Assembly (NCBI GenBank): GCA_002316005.1
Contig: DCIM01000040.1
Span: 1 to 31,264 of the forward strand
DNA: 31,264 nt
Reading direction: 5' to 3'
DNA from: Prevotellaceae bacterium UBA1726
GTDB taxonomy: Bacteria; Bacteroidota; Bacteroidia; Bacteroidales; Bacteroidaceae
Under the pieces are notes generated by a model. That model was given only the letters and a program-made list of their open reading frames with translations. It ran no database searches and was not told the DNA's origin. Below are positions 1 through 8,875 of the stretch, piece by piece. How positions within the stretch are numbered: the first letter of the stretch is position 1; each line of letters starts with the position of its first letter. A program made the translations under genes and the position numbers.

Positions 1-1
1 C

Positions 2-3000
2 TTGCAGTGGATTTACCGTGCTGTGCTCGAGGAGAACATAGAAAACCTCGACTATGCCGTCAGTCATTTCAACCAACCGCTTACCTACACTGCCGCCGAG
101 GGCATTCAGCACGACTATTCCTACCAGCAGCATAGCAACCAGTATTATCCTGAGGGCTACGGCAAGAGTCTGCTGACGGCATTCTTCAAGACTGCGTTCT
201 ATCTCAAGGATACGAAATACCAGACCTCGGAGATGATTGAACCAGTGAGCAACTTCCTTCGCCATTGTTTCATACCGATGAACCGAGGCATCTATACCTT
301 ATATAATGGTGTAGGTCGTGGCATCGCTAATCCTGGCAATCTCAATGTCCAGACTTATCGAGCCAACTACAACCGCATGGCTTTGCTCGACCCTTTGAAT
401 GCTGATTTCTACGGCAAGGCTTACTCTCGCCTTGAACAGAACAACAATGCTAATCTCGAACCTCTCCACTATCACTATTATCGCAGCGACTATGCCCTTC
501 ATCAGCGTCCTGGGTTTACCATTGACTTCCGCACCTACTCCACCCGCACTTGCCGTGCTGAGCGTGGCAACGGTCAAGGACTGAAAAACTATTTCCTTGC
601 CGATGGCGGTACCGAGATTGTTGTTGATGGCAATGAGTATGTCGATATCTTCCCTGTCTGGGACTGGGCGCTCATCCCTGGTACTACAACGCCTCATCTT
701 TCCACCATACCGAATTATGGTGACTGGGGCCGTTACGGCACTTCTACCTTCACGGGTGGTGTGAGCGATGGTCGTTACGGTTTTGCCACATATCACCTCA
801 ACGACACTCATGATGAGGTGATGACGAGTGGCTATAAGTCGATATTCTTCTTCGACAACGAGGTGGTGTGCCTTGGCACAAACATAGCATCTACCAATAC
901 CGCCGACATCAACACCACCGTAAACCAGTGTCTCCTACAGACTGATGTCACCTACTCCACAGGCGATAACGAGACTGTTACGACGCTCAGCGAACAGGGC
1001 GACCACAACTTCACCGACCTCCGTTGGTTGAATCAGGGCAAGGTGACTTATCATTTCCCCGACAATGCCTCCATTCGTGTGAGCAACAAGAAGCAGTCGG
1101 GCAACTGGAGTGCCATCAACTGGAATATCGACAAGACAGCGGAGATGGATGTCTTCACCGCCTACTTCAACCACGGCATTCAACCAACCGACGGCAACTA
1201 CACCTATTATATTATTCCTAACACTCAGAGCATCAGCGAGGCTCAGACTTCGCTCGATGAACTTGTCACCATCAACACCCACTCTGTGCAGGCTGTCTAT
1301 AACAAATCGCTTGGCATGCTCCAGATGGTGTTCCACGAGGCAGCACCGCTCGACATCGAGGGAATGCGCATCTACCCGAAGAAACCTTGTGCAATGATGC
1401 TTACAGGCATCGGTACTGATGATGTGAAGTCTTACATCAGCGACCCTTCCTACACTCTTGCAAACATGGTTGTCACAATGACTGTCAACGGTGCTGGCGA
1501 GACTGTCTACCAGAAGGTGTGGGGCGTTGAACTCCCTACCACCCCCGACCTCTGCGGAAAGACCATCGACTGCCGTGTTGCCGAACTCACCGACTGCTCT
1601 GGCGATGAATGCGAACACCGTAACTACACTAACGGATTCTGCGATATATGCCATAGTACTGAGGCTGCGCCGCTCGTTGAGGGCGTCTATGAGGTGAGCA
1701 ACGCCGGACAGTTGGCATGGATTGCCGAACATGTGAACAATCTCCAGAACAAGGAGATAATGACCGAAAATGTCATCCTCACCAACGACATCGACTTTGG
1801 CGAGAAGCCTTACAACTGGCCGGGCATCGGTCATTATGCGAGTGCAGAGGATTACAAAGCCTTTGGCGGAATCTTCGATGGTAAGGGCCACGAGATTCGT
1901 AACTTCTACATGCAACCGCGAAAGGACTATTCCGGACTGTTCAACTTCTCCATTGGTGCTGTCATAAAGAACTTCACCATTCGCGGTGAGATAAACATCA
2001 TCACTAAGCGACAATATGTGGGTTCCGTATTGGGCTTGAGCAAGTACGACACAGGAGTAAGGAAATACACAAGCGTCGAGGATGTCCACTCGCTTGTCAA
2101 CATCCACATCTCGGAGGCTACCTTCTGCAAGCATATCGGCGGTATCATCGGACAGCAATATTCCAATGGCAGCATCATCGACCGTTGCCGTTACAGCGGT
2201 ACCATCAACGCCACCGACTCTTATTATTCCATTGGTGGCATTGCGGGCAACATCGTCACAAGCACCATCAAGAACTGTCTTTTCGATGGACGTATCATCT
2301 CCGTGAGCACCGAGACGAGCAGCGGTGGTGTTGCTGTGGGTGGTATTCTGGGTAGTGTCGCTGGTGGACGAAACATCTACATCCTCAACTGTCTCAGCAA
2401 CGGCACCTTCGACCTTGCCTCTGTTGGCAAGAGTGGTGCTATCTGTGGCGATATCAACATCCAGAACAACAGCAATTACTACACCTTCAGTCTCAAAGGT
2501 TCCCACTACACGACAACAGGTGTTCATGTTGCCAATGGCGACAAGATGGAGGCAGTCGGTTTCTACACCCAATATGCTGTGCCACAGAATCTTCCTGTCG
2601 ATATCAGCGAAGGCAGTGTCCTCAATGATGGAACTACCTTGCGCGCATTGGGCATAGCAAACTGGTGTCAGGATGCCTTCACCGACGGCCATTACCCTTA
2701 TCCTTCGGCTCAAGGTTTCACATGCAATCACGAATGCGGCCGCACCGAAGACAATCTGTGCAACATCTGCTGGAAGATGTATCCCGACGAAGCCGACGGC
2801 TTCTATCACATAGTAAACGAACGAACGCTACAGTCGTTCAGCGAGGCAGTGAACGGAGGCACCTGCAATGCCCATGCCGTTGTCGGCAACGACATAACCC
2901 TCACAGGCTATTTCGACAATCCTACCGGTTTGAACGCCGATTGTGCATTCACAGGAGTGTTCGACGGTCAGGGACATAGCATCTCAGGACTGATGATGAA

Positions 3001-3964
3001 GAGTTCGGAAATCAACAATATCGGTCTCTTTGGTTTCGTAGGCAACACTTCCACCGACCCAGTCATCAAGAATTTCACCATCAGCGGAACTATTGAATAC
3101 ACGGGAACAGGCGTAATGAACTGCGGTGTTGTCAGCACCATGCAGTCGGGCACTTTGCAAAGCATTCATTCCGAACTCAACATCATTCGCAGCAACACAA
3201 ACGAACAGGACAATCATGTGGGTGGCATCTTAGGTTTTGTCGATACCAATAAAGTCCCAGTTAAGGATCATCCTATCCTTGTCGACAAGTGCTGGTTCTC
3301 GGGCAGCATCAGCAGCCGCAACACCTATGGCAGCACCGCGGGCATCGTTGGTCAGGCTAATCAGTATGTCACCATCAGCAACTGCCTCATGACAGGTACA
3401 CTCACCAACACCTACACCTCATCACGCAACTGTCAGATTGGAGGAATACTTGGTTTCACCAAGGGCAGCGACTTCCAGGGAATCAGAAACTGCCTCTCTG
3501 CTGGTACGATAATCAAGGAAAAACGCGATAGTACGAACTTCTGGATTGGGGCATTAGTGGCACGCGACATGGATTATTCCGCGAAACAATATTCCAAGAA
3601 CTATTTCTGTCCTGCCGACGGCGGTCGTCTTCCAGCCATTGCCAATCAGGCATCAGCCGTTGTAGATACTTTGACCACCAAAGAACTTGCCGACGGCACT
3701 GCCCTGCAACGATTAGGCACATCATGGGGACAGGTCATTGGTGTTGATGCCTGGCCAAAGCCATTGCCATTCTGCACAATCATCATGGGTGATGTCAATA
3801 GCGATGGAAAGGTCGATATAGCCGATGTCGCCGCTCTTGTGAGCATCCTCAAGGGCGAAGCAACCGACCGATTCGGCAAGGCCGATGTTTCGGGCGACAC
3901 TCACATCAATCAAGCCGACATCGATTCCCTCATACAAATCATCCTGAACCAACAGCAGGAATAA
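2..3964 (+). CDS. Secreted polysaccharide lyase, PL8-like, with GLUG repeats and dockerin-like tail (5' truncated)
   Basis: The gene is open at the left edge, so the signal peptide and N-terminal alpha-toroid are missing; 1320 residues are visible. Residues 1 to about 520 look like family 8 lyases (chondroitin/hyaluronan/xanthan type). A QQH motif (H44) is followed nine residues later by GYG (Y53), the spacing of the catalytic His/Tyr pair. Later come NPG, a WALIPGTT stretch and a FFFDNEVVCLGTNI stretch typical of the beta-sandwich. PL8 enzymes cleave uronic-acid glycans by beta-elimination. A Cys-rich linker near residue 530-552 precedes a GLUG-type beta-helix block (NDIDFG, GIFDGKGHEI), and a second such linker (about 907-922) precedes a second block (GVFDGQGHSI). 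Residues 1263-1320 hold two EF-hand-like dockerin loops (DVNSDGKVD and DVSGDTHIN). The exact substrate cannot be read. No clear terminator follows. Confidence 0.8.
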   Translation: MQWIYRAVLEENIENLDYAVSHFNQPLTYTAAEGIQHDYSYQQHSNQYYPEGYGKSLLTAFFKTAFYLKDTKYQTSEMIEPVSNFLRHCFIPMNRGIYTLYNGVGRGIANPGNLNVQTYRANYNRMALLDPLNADFYGKAYSRLEQNNNANLEPLHYHYYRSDYALHQRPGFTIDFRTYSTRTCRAERGNGQGLKNYFLADGGTEIVVDGNEYVDIFPVWDWALIPGTTTPHLSTIPNYGDWGRYGTSTFTGGVSDGRYGFATYHLNDTHDEVMTSGYKSIFFFDNEVVCLGTNIASTNTADINTTVNQCLLQTDVTYSTGDNETVTTLSEQGDHNFTDLRWLNQGKVTYHFPDNASIRVSNKKQSGNWSAINWNIDKTAEMDVFTAYFNHGIQPTDGNYTYYIIPNTQSISEAQTSLDELVTINTHSVQAVYNKSLGMLQMVFHEAAPLDIEGMRIYPKKPCAMMLTGIGTDDVKSYISDPSYTLANMVVTMTVNGAGETVYQKVWGVELPTTPDLCGKTIDCRVAELTDCSGDECEHRNYTNGFCDICHSTEAAPLVEGVYEVSNAGQLAWIAEHVNNLQNKEIMTENVILTNDIDFGEKPYNWPGIGHYASAEDYKAFGGIFDGKGHEIRNFYMQPRKDYSGLFNFSIGAVIKNFTIRGEINIITKRQYVGSVLGLSKYDTGVRKYTSVEDVHSLVNIHISEATFCKHIGGIIGQQYSNGSIIDRCRYSGTINATDSYYSIGGIAGNIVTSTIKNCLFDGRIISVSTETSSGGVAVGGILGSVAGGRNIYILNCLSNGTFDLASVGKSGAICGDINIQNNSNYYTFSLKGSHYTTTGVHVANGDKMEAVGFYTQYAVPQNLPVDISEGSVLNDGTTLRALGIANWCQDAFTDGHYPYPSAQGFTCNHECGRTEDNLCNICWKMYPDEADGFYHIVNERTLQSFSEAVNGGTCNAHAVVGNDITLTGYFDNPTGLNADCAFTGVFDGQGHSISGLMMKSSEINNIGLFGFVGNTSTDPVIKNFTISGTIEYTGTGVMNCGVVSTMQSGTLQSIHSELNIIRSNTNEQDNHVGGILGFVDTNKVPVKDHPILVDKCWFSGSISSRNTYGSTAGIVGQANQYVTISNCLMTGTLTNTYTSSRNCQIGGILGFTKGSDFQGIRNCLSAGTIIKEKRDSTNFWIGALVARDMDYSAKQYSKNYFCPADGGRLPAIANQASAVVDTLTTKELADGTALQRLGTSWGQVIGVDAWPKPLPFCTIIMGDVNSDGKVDIADVAALVSILKGEATDRFGKADVSGDTHINQADIDSLIQIILNQQQE

Positions 3965-4051
3965 CAAAAGAAAACGAGAAAAATCCCAAAGAGAGTGATT
4001 TGATAAAAACCTGATTTCTAAGAAGTTGCAAATAGCTCCGGTTTCGTCAGT

Positions 4052-4134
4052 TCATTTAACTGAAATGACCACTTCATTTAAGTGGAATGACACGCTCATT
4101 TAAGTGGAATGACCTCCTCATTTAAGCGAAATGA
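4052..4134. repeat. 22-bp-period array of four 17-bp semi-palindromes
   Basis: Four copies of a 17-mer close to TCATTTAAGTGGAATGA start at 4052, 4074, 4096 and 4118, exactly 22 bp apart, with 5-bp unrelated spacers (ccact, cacgc, cctcc). Each unit has TCATT/AATGA arms, extended to TCATTT/AAATGA in the first. A second array of three units lies at 29177-29237. The array is outside any gene, just after the lyase. Function unknown; the constant phase suggests protein binding along one DNA face. Confidence 0.9.
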
Positions 4135-4203
4135 GAAAGCAGAGTTTGTGCATAAAGAAATATCGTAGAGCACACAACATCGGCATTTTCCGAGTTCTCT
4201 ATT

Positions 4204-4512
4204 ATCTGACAAAAAACAACTGACAATTAAGTGGGGACATACTCGTATTTTACCATAACAATAACAATATAACAATTAAAAATGGACATGCATCCAGAGC
4301 TTAAAAAAGATGAACATGAAATTCTATTTTATATTATATAAATATATTTATATAATAAAATAGCCTCTCTAATGGAGTGCCAGAACAGGAACGAGATAGG
4401 GCTCATATCTTATTGTTATGGTGTTATTGTTATGGTCAGGAAAACTACAAAAAACGGATGAAACGCTCAATAAGTGATGTGCAAACTAATTGTCAGTTGT
4501 TTTTTGTCAGAT
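4204..4512. repeat. Nested inverted-repeat (foldback / MITE-like) element
   Basis: Positions 4204-4229 and 4487-4512 are perfect 26-bp inverted repeats. Inside them, 4252-4277 and 4411-4436 form a second inverted pair (about 23 of 26 matching, built on CCATAACAATAAC). At the centre, 4324-4363 is an AT-rich near-palindrome with CTATTTTA/TAAAATAG ends. The whole 309 bp could fold as one long interrupted hairpin. No coding sequence and no convincing target-site duplication are seen. A non-autonomous mobile element is the likely reading; a structured regulatory region is the alternative. Confidence 0.75.
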
Positions 4513-4576
4513 TCATTTTTAATAAAAATGTCCCAGAGAATAGAAGGGAATAATAGAAAAAAACAGCGTATTCTTG

Positions 4577-4605
4577 TTGTGATTAAAAAAAAATTAGTAC
4601 TTTTG
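4577..4605 (+). promoter_or_regulatory. Bacteroidota-type promoter for the 4647 gene
   Basis: TACTTTTG at 4598-4605 fits the -7 consensus TAnnTTTG. A TTG at 4577-4579 lies 18 bp upstream as a -33 candidate. The start codon follows 41 bp later, in an A-rich leader. Confidence 0.7.
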
Positions 4606-4646
4606 CACGCAGAAACTCTTTTATTTATTTACAAAAAAAACAAATT

Positions 4647-5123
4647 ATGAAAAAATTACTCTCTTTCGCATTGATGCTGATGGTATGTATCGCAGCTAAT
4701 GCACAGGATGGCGTTTCTGCCGAATCGTATGAAGCAATGGCAAAAAACACAACTGTTGCCCTGCCTATCATTAGCACAGAAAACTATCAGAATGCCTTCA
4801 CTGCAACTGCACCTCAGAGTGTTCTCACACAGAACTACGAAAATGATCCTGCATATCGCAAAGCAAAAGGATGGCGCACTGCAGGTATTGTTACCACTTG
4901 CGCAGCTGGTGCTGCATGTGCTTACTTAACAGCCATGGGCATAGCCGGTGCTAATGAGGACAATCAATTAGGTGGAGCAATTTCTGAAGCAGTTGCACTG
5001 ACATACGGCATCCCTGCTGGCGTTCTTACCGTTGCTGGTGTGGTAACATGGATTGTATCGAACAACAAGATGAAGAACATCAAGGCTGCTTCGTCAGGTC
5101 TCGGCCTCGCATTTGAATTCTAA
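4647..5123 (+). CDS. Exported small membrane protein, unknown function
   Basis: The 158-residue product starts with a signal peptide (MKKLLSFALMLMVCIAANAQ, likely cut after AQ). A polar stretch of about 50 residues follows, then a YRKAKGWRTAG motif and two hydrophobic segments (about 76-95 and 112-137) separated by a short acidic loop. It ends in a short basic stretch and a GLGLAFEF tail. This suggests an envelope protein with two membrane passes. I recognise no family. It has its own promoter at 4577-4605 and a strong hairpin terminator at 5147-5177, so it appears monocistronic, and it converges on the uxaA operon. The start is supported by the signal peptide and leader position. Confidence 0.8.
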   Translation: MKKLLSFALMLMVCIAANAQDGVSAESYEAMAKNTTVALPIISTENYQNAFTATAPQSVLTQNYENDPAYRKAKGWRTAGIVTTCAAGAACAYLTAMGIAGANEDNQLGGAISEAVALTYGIPAGVLTVAGVVTWIVSNNKMKNIKAASSGLGLAFEF

Positions 5124-5146
5124 GAATAGAATCAACAGATAACAAT

Positions 5147-5180
5147 AATGGCTGATGCTCAGAAAGCACCAGCCATTTTT
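5147..5180 (+). terminator. Rho-independent terminator after the 4647 gene
   Basis: Stem 5147-5159 pairs with 5165-5177 (12 of 13 positions, AATGGCTGATGCT against AGCACCAGCCATT) around a 5-nt loop. It runs into a T-tract on the plus strand. It lies 8 bp from the 3' end of the convergent uxaA gene. Confidence 0.85.
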
Positions 5181-5184
5181 TATT

Positions 5185-6630
5185 CTACAGAGTGACGCCA
5201 TTCTTCCAGATGGCAATGCCCGACTGACCATGACGCTCGTTGAGCGACGGTTCTCCTTCGGCTGTACGAAGAACGAGAGCAATGAAATCTCGTAGGAGTT
5301 CATCCATTGTCTTACCTGTAAGAAGGCTTCCGGCATTGAAATCAATCCAATGCGGCTTTCGTTCGGCAAGGGCGTTGTTGGTGCTTACCTTCAAAGTAGG
5401 TACACATGTGCCAAAAGGTGTTCCACGACCAGTGGTGAAGAGTACCATCTGACAACCAGAAACAGCCAATGCGGTGCTTGCCACAAGGTCGTTGCCCGGA
5501 GCACAGAGGAGATTCAACCCTGATTGTGCCACCTTCTCGGTATATTGCAACACACCCTGTACAGCGCTTGTGCCACCCTTTTGAATGCAACCAAGTGATT
5601 TCTCCTCAAGTGTGGTGATGCCTCCCGCCTTATTTCCTGGCGAAGGATTCTCGCCAACAGGGAGGTTATGACTGAGATAATAGTCTTTGAAGTTATTGAT
5701 GAGACTGACTGTCTGATCGAAGGTGTCGCGGTCCTTACAGCGGTTCATGAGGATTGTCTCAGCACCAAACATCTCCGGTACCTCGGTGAGAACGGTTGTT
5801 CCACCCTGGGCAACAAACCTGTCGGAGAAACGCCCAAGGAGAGGATTGGCTGTTATACCCGAGAATCCATCGCTACCGCCACATTTTAGTCCTATGCATA
5901 GTTTTGACAGAGGTTGTGGCATGCGTTCAAAGGATTCTGCCTGACGCGCTAACTCACGAAGCAAAGATAGTGCTTCTTCGTGTTCATCCTCTACCGACTG
6001 CGCCTCAAGGAAACGCACACGAGGGGAATGGATAAGTGGTCGCAACTGACTCACCTGATTGTTCTCGCAACCTAATCCCAGCACCAGTACGCCACCGGCA
6101 TTTGGATGCTCAGCAAGAGCAGCAAGGAGATGACGAGTATTCTCGTGGTCCTCGCCCAACTGCGAACAACCGAAGGTATGAGGCAAGGCACGCACAGTGA
6201 GTGATGTCTCCTTCTGCATCTCAGCAGCAAGGGTGTTGGTAAGGTCGGCAACACAACCTACGGTTGGGATAATCCATAGTTCGTTGCGAATACCCGTTGT
6301 TCCGTTTTCTCGCTCGTAACCGAGAAAACAGGTTTCAGGTTTCAGGTTCTTCCCAGAGGAAAGCGGCAGAGCCGAGCGCCAAGTTTCAGATTTGCTTAAG
6401 GATTGAGGATTGTACTCATATTCAAGGGTTGACTTGAGATTGGTTTCAAGGTTATGGCTATGCACCCACTCGCCTTTGTTGATATCGCGACTGGCATGAC
6501 CAATAGGGAAACCATATTTCACCACATCCTCACCTTTGTAGATGGGGCGCAATGCCACTTTATGGCCAGCAGGAATCTCACCTTGTGCCTCAATAAGCAC
6601 CTCTACATTATCGTTGGGATGTATTATCAT
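5185..6630 (-). CDS. uxaA: Altronate dehydratase (altronate hydrolase)
   Basis: It dehydrates D-altronate to 2-keto-3-deoxy-D-gluconate in the cytoplasm. The product is 481 residues, close to the usual 490-500. Residues 1-65 form the SAF domain (KYGFPIGHASRDI, GEWVHSHN), followed by the large galactarate dehydratase/altronate hydrolase domain (GIRNELWIIPTVGCV, FGCSQLGEDHENT, VLGLGCENNQ, GLKCGGSDGFSGITANP). The linker at about residues 66-110 is roughly a dozen residues longer than I recall for the E. coli enzyme. It carries a 20-bp repeat (6359-6378) also found in a non-coding region near 29.4 kb. The start overlaps the uxaB stop by 4 bp, so the two are probably translationally coupled. It is the last gene of the L-galactose/tagaturonate operon. 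Confidence 0.95.
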   Translation of the reverse strand: MIIHPNDNVEVLIEAQGEIPAGHKVALRPIYKGEDVVKYGFPIGHASRDINKGEWVHSHNLETNLKSTLEYEYNPQSLSKSETWRSALPLSSGKNLKPETCFLGYERENGTTGIRNELWIIPTVGCVADLTNTLAAEMQKETSLTVRALPHTFGCSQLGEDHENTRHLLAALAEHPNAGGVLVLGLGCENNQVSQLRPLIHSPRVRFLEAQSVEDEHEEALSLLRELARQAESFERMPQPLSKLCIGLKCGGSDGFSGITANPLLGRFSDRFVAQGGTTVLTEVPEMFGAETILMNRCKDRDTFDQTVSLINNFKDYYLSHNLPVGENPSPGNKAGGITTLEEKSLGCIQKGGTSAVQGVLQYTEKVAQSGLNLLCAPGNDLVASTALAVSGCQMVLFTTGRGTPFGTCVPTLKVSTNNALAERKPHWIDFNAGSLLTGKTMDELLRDFIALVLRTAEGEPSLNERHGQSGIAIWKNGVTL

Positions 6631-7847
6631 AACAGAGAAAGAATGCCTTCGGAATTAATACGATTGATATATTCCTCGACAACGGATTTCAGATTCGGTA
6701 TCGCAGTGAGGTCCTCGCCCCAGATATCAATATCCGCAAGAGCATCGGCAGTTTTGTCAGCACATATGAGATTGGCAGCAAGGGCAAGGGTAAGCGCCTC
6801 TGGGAGCACACCGCGGTTGTCGACATGCCAATGGAGTGAAGGGAGATCGCGTGTACGATATTTTGCAAGGTTATTGAGCATAATGCTCGTGAGCAGATGG
6901 TGCACATAAGGATTGAGGAATCGTTCCTTTATGCTCTGTGCAAACGCCACGAGTTCGGTCTCTGGCAGCGGAACGGTAGGAAGGAGTTCATCCATCATCA
7001 CACGCTCTACATACTGTCCCACCTGTGGGTGGAGCATACAGTCGCGAACTGTTTCCAATCCCGCCAGATGGCCAACGGCAGAAAGGGCTGTATGAGGACC
7101 ATTGAGGAGCGTCACCTTACGCTGATGGTATGGTTGTTCGTCATCGGCAAAGAGAATATTGAAATCATCACGGCGAAGAGGCAAAACAGACTTCACGCTC
7201 TCAGGAGCCTCAATCACCCATAGATGATACGGTTCGGCCTTTACCACCTGAGGATCGTCACCACCAGGTACGATACGGTCGACAAGGGTGTTGTAGAACG
7301 GACAACACTCCTCCACCCACTGACGGAACTCTGGTTGGAGTTGCCACTGGTCAATATACTTGCCAACACACTCACGAAGAACCTTTCCATTGTGGAAGAT
7401 TAGTTCGCAAGGAAGGATTACCAATCCACGCGACTTGTCGCCCTGGAAATGCTGCCAACGATGATATAGAAGTTGTGTGAGTTTGCCCGGATAAGAAAGG
7501 GCTGGCTTATCGGTGAAGAGGCACGAGGCGTCATATTGGATACCTGCTTCGGTTGTGTTGCTGACAACAACCTTTAGGTCGGGCAGTTCGGCAAGGCGAA
7601 GGTACTCGTCATGCTGCTCGTAAGGATTGATGGCGCCAGCGATGCTGTCGACAGGTTCAACTACATTCACCGTCTCGCCTTTGTCGATACCCTGAAGGCC
7701 AACACTGTAACGGCAGTTGCAGGCAAGGAGTCGCTCAAGACCCTTACCCGGACGCGGTTTTACGACAACGACACTATCAGGTGTCATCATCCAGTCAACA
7801 AACGCACGGAGGAAATTTCCCTCACCGAATTGAATTATTTTTACCAT
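6627..7847 (-). CDS. uxaB: Tagaturonate reductase (altronate oxidoreductase)
   Basis: It reduces D-tagaturonate to D-altronate with NADH. The 406-residue product opens with a mannitol-dehydrogenase-type Rossmann start (IIQFGEGNFLRAFVDWMM). It continues with VVSNTTEAGI, a cofactor/substrate region typical of UxaB/UxuB-type enzymes, and has LLNGPHTALSAVGHLAG in the C-terminal helical domain. It is somewhat shorter than the E. coli enzyme, which is normal for Bacteroidales. It lies 3 bp downstream of the zinc dehydrogenase gene and overlaps uxaA by 4 bp. In this operon it receives tagaturonate from L-galactonate oxidation, and it can also receive tagaturonate made from galacturonate by UxaC (22406-23812). 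Confusion with fructuronate reductase (UxuB) is possible, but pairing with UxaA favours UxaB. Confidence 0.92.
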   Translation of the reverse strand: MVKIIQFGEGNFLRAFVDWMMTPDSVVVVKPRPGKGLERLLACNCRYSVGLQGIDKGETVNVVEPVDSIAGAINPYEQHDEYLRLAELPDLKVVVSNTTEAGIQYDASCLFTDKPALSYPGKLTQLLYHRWQHFQGDKSRGLVILPCELIFHNGKVLRECVGKYIDQWQLQPEFRQWVEECCPFYNTLVDRIVPGGDDPQVVKAEPYHLWVIEAPESVKSVLPLRRDDFNILFADDEQPYHQRKVTLLNGPHTALSAVGHLAGLETVRDCMLHPQVGQYVERVMMDELLPTVPLPETELVAFAQSIKERFLNPYVHHLLTSIMLNNLAKYRTRDLPSLHWHVDNRGVLPEALTLALAANLICADKTADALADIDIWGEDLTAIPNLKSVVEEYINRINSEGILSLL

Positions 7848-7850
7848 AGT

Positions 7851-8870
7851 TTACCACTTACTTAGAATTCTGAATACCTTACCAGGATTCTGCATCCAGT
7901 ATTCCATTGTTGGCTGGACTTCCTCAGGGGTGACAATACGCGAGATGAGACGCTCTACAGGACAAGTGCCTCGCTGCAGATACTGGATGACAGCACGGAA
8001 ATCGCTTGGCATAGCATTGCGCGAACCACGAATATCAAGTTCCTTCTGGACAAACAGGCGAGTAGGCAATGTTGCATCCTGCTTAGCATAGCCGATGCAA
8101 CCAATACGACCTGTGAACGCCACCTCGTTGACAGCCAACTGATAAGTAGGAACACTTCCCACAGCCTCGATAACAACATCAGGACCAAAGCCCTCTGTGA
8201 GTTCAGCAAGACGAGCATGAGCATCCTCGGTCATAGTGTTTACAGTATAGGTAGCACCGAGTTCACGAGCCAACGCAAGTTTCTCATCATCTATATCGGC
8301 AGCAATTACCACAGCACCACGCATTGCAGCACGAACAATAGCACCAAGACCTACCATTCCACAACCAATGACCATCACACGGTCGATATCTGTGACCTCA
8401 GTACGGCTGACAGCATGGAAACCCACGCTCATTGGTTCGATGAGAGCACAAGTCTCAGGCGAGAGTCCTTCGGCAGGAATTATCTTCTGCCATGGCAGAA
8501 GCATTAACTCACGCATGGCACCATCACGCTGAACACCTAATGTCTCGTTGTGCTGGCAAGCATTCACACGACCATTGCGGCATGAAGCACAATGACCACA
8601 GTTGGTGTAAGGATTAACCGTCACCTGCATTCCAGGGCGGAGAGTGTCAGGAACCTCAGGGCCTACTGCCTCAATGACAGCGCCAACCTCATGACCAGGA
8701 ATGACATTCTCCTTTGCCATACCGTTTCGACCAAGGAAGGTGTTGAGGTCGGAACCGCAGAATCCTACATATTGCATGCGAATAAGCACCTCACCGCCCT
8801 GTGGCTGACGAGGAGCCTCTATCTCGGTAACTCCAATCTGCTGGAGACCATTAATCTGTATTGCCTTCAT
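7851..8870 (-). CDS. Zinc-dependent dehydrogenase, probable L-galactonate 5-dehydrogenase
   Basis: This is a 339-residue medium-chain dehydrogenase. The catalytic zinc region shows C38 and H60-E61 (GFCGSD, PGHEVG). The structural zinc site is C91, C94, C97 and C105. The NAD-binding motif GCGMVG is at 169-174, with an acidic residue after beta2 (AADIDDEK) favouring NAD over NADP. Relatives include L-galactonate/L-gulonate and galactitol-phosphate dehydrogenases. It lies between a lactonase and tagaturonate reductase, so oxidation of L-galactonate at C5 to D-tagaturonate is the best fit. That step is known for E. coli LgoD and, from memory, for the L-galactose pathway described in Bacteroides vulgatus. 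The substrate is inferred from context; the fold and zinc sites are seen directly. Confidence 0.82.
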   Translation of the reverse strand: MKAIQINGLQQIGVTEIEAPRQPQGGEVLIRMQYVGFCGSDLNTFLGRNGMAKENVIPGHEVGAVIEAVGPEVPDTLRPGMQVTVNPYTNCGHCASCRNGRVNACQHNETLGVQRDGAMRELMLLPWQKIIPAEGLSPETCALIEPMSVGFHAVSRTEVTDIDRVMVIGCGMVGLGAIVRAAMRGAVVIAADIDDEKLALARELGATYTVNTMTEDAHARLAELTEGFGPDVVIEAVGSVPTYQLAVNEVAFTGRIGCIGYAKQDATLPTRLFVQKELDIRGSRNAMPSDFRAVIQYLQRGTCPVERLISRIVTPEEVQPTMEYWMQNPGKVFRILSKW

Positions 8871-8875
8871 TATTT

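Noticed and set aside
935..2809. A 624-residue open frame on the minus strand inside the lyase gene
   Set aside because: It lies antisense to a gene with recognisable PL8, GLUG and dockerin features. It has no signal peptide, no family motif and no promoter, so it is a composition shadow.
4052..4134. The 22-bp-period array as a CRISPR array
   Set aside because: Repeats are 17 bp and vary, spacers are only 5 bp, and no cas genes are present.
6304..6329. GTTTTCTCG/CGAGAAAAC inverted repeat inside uxaA as a regulatory hairpin
   Set aside because: It lies in the conserved coding part (YERENG) within the operon; one 9-bp pair in 31 kb can arise by chance and there is no T-tract.
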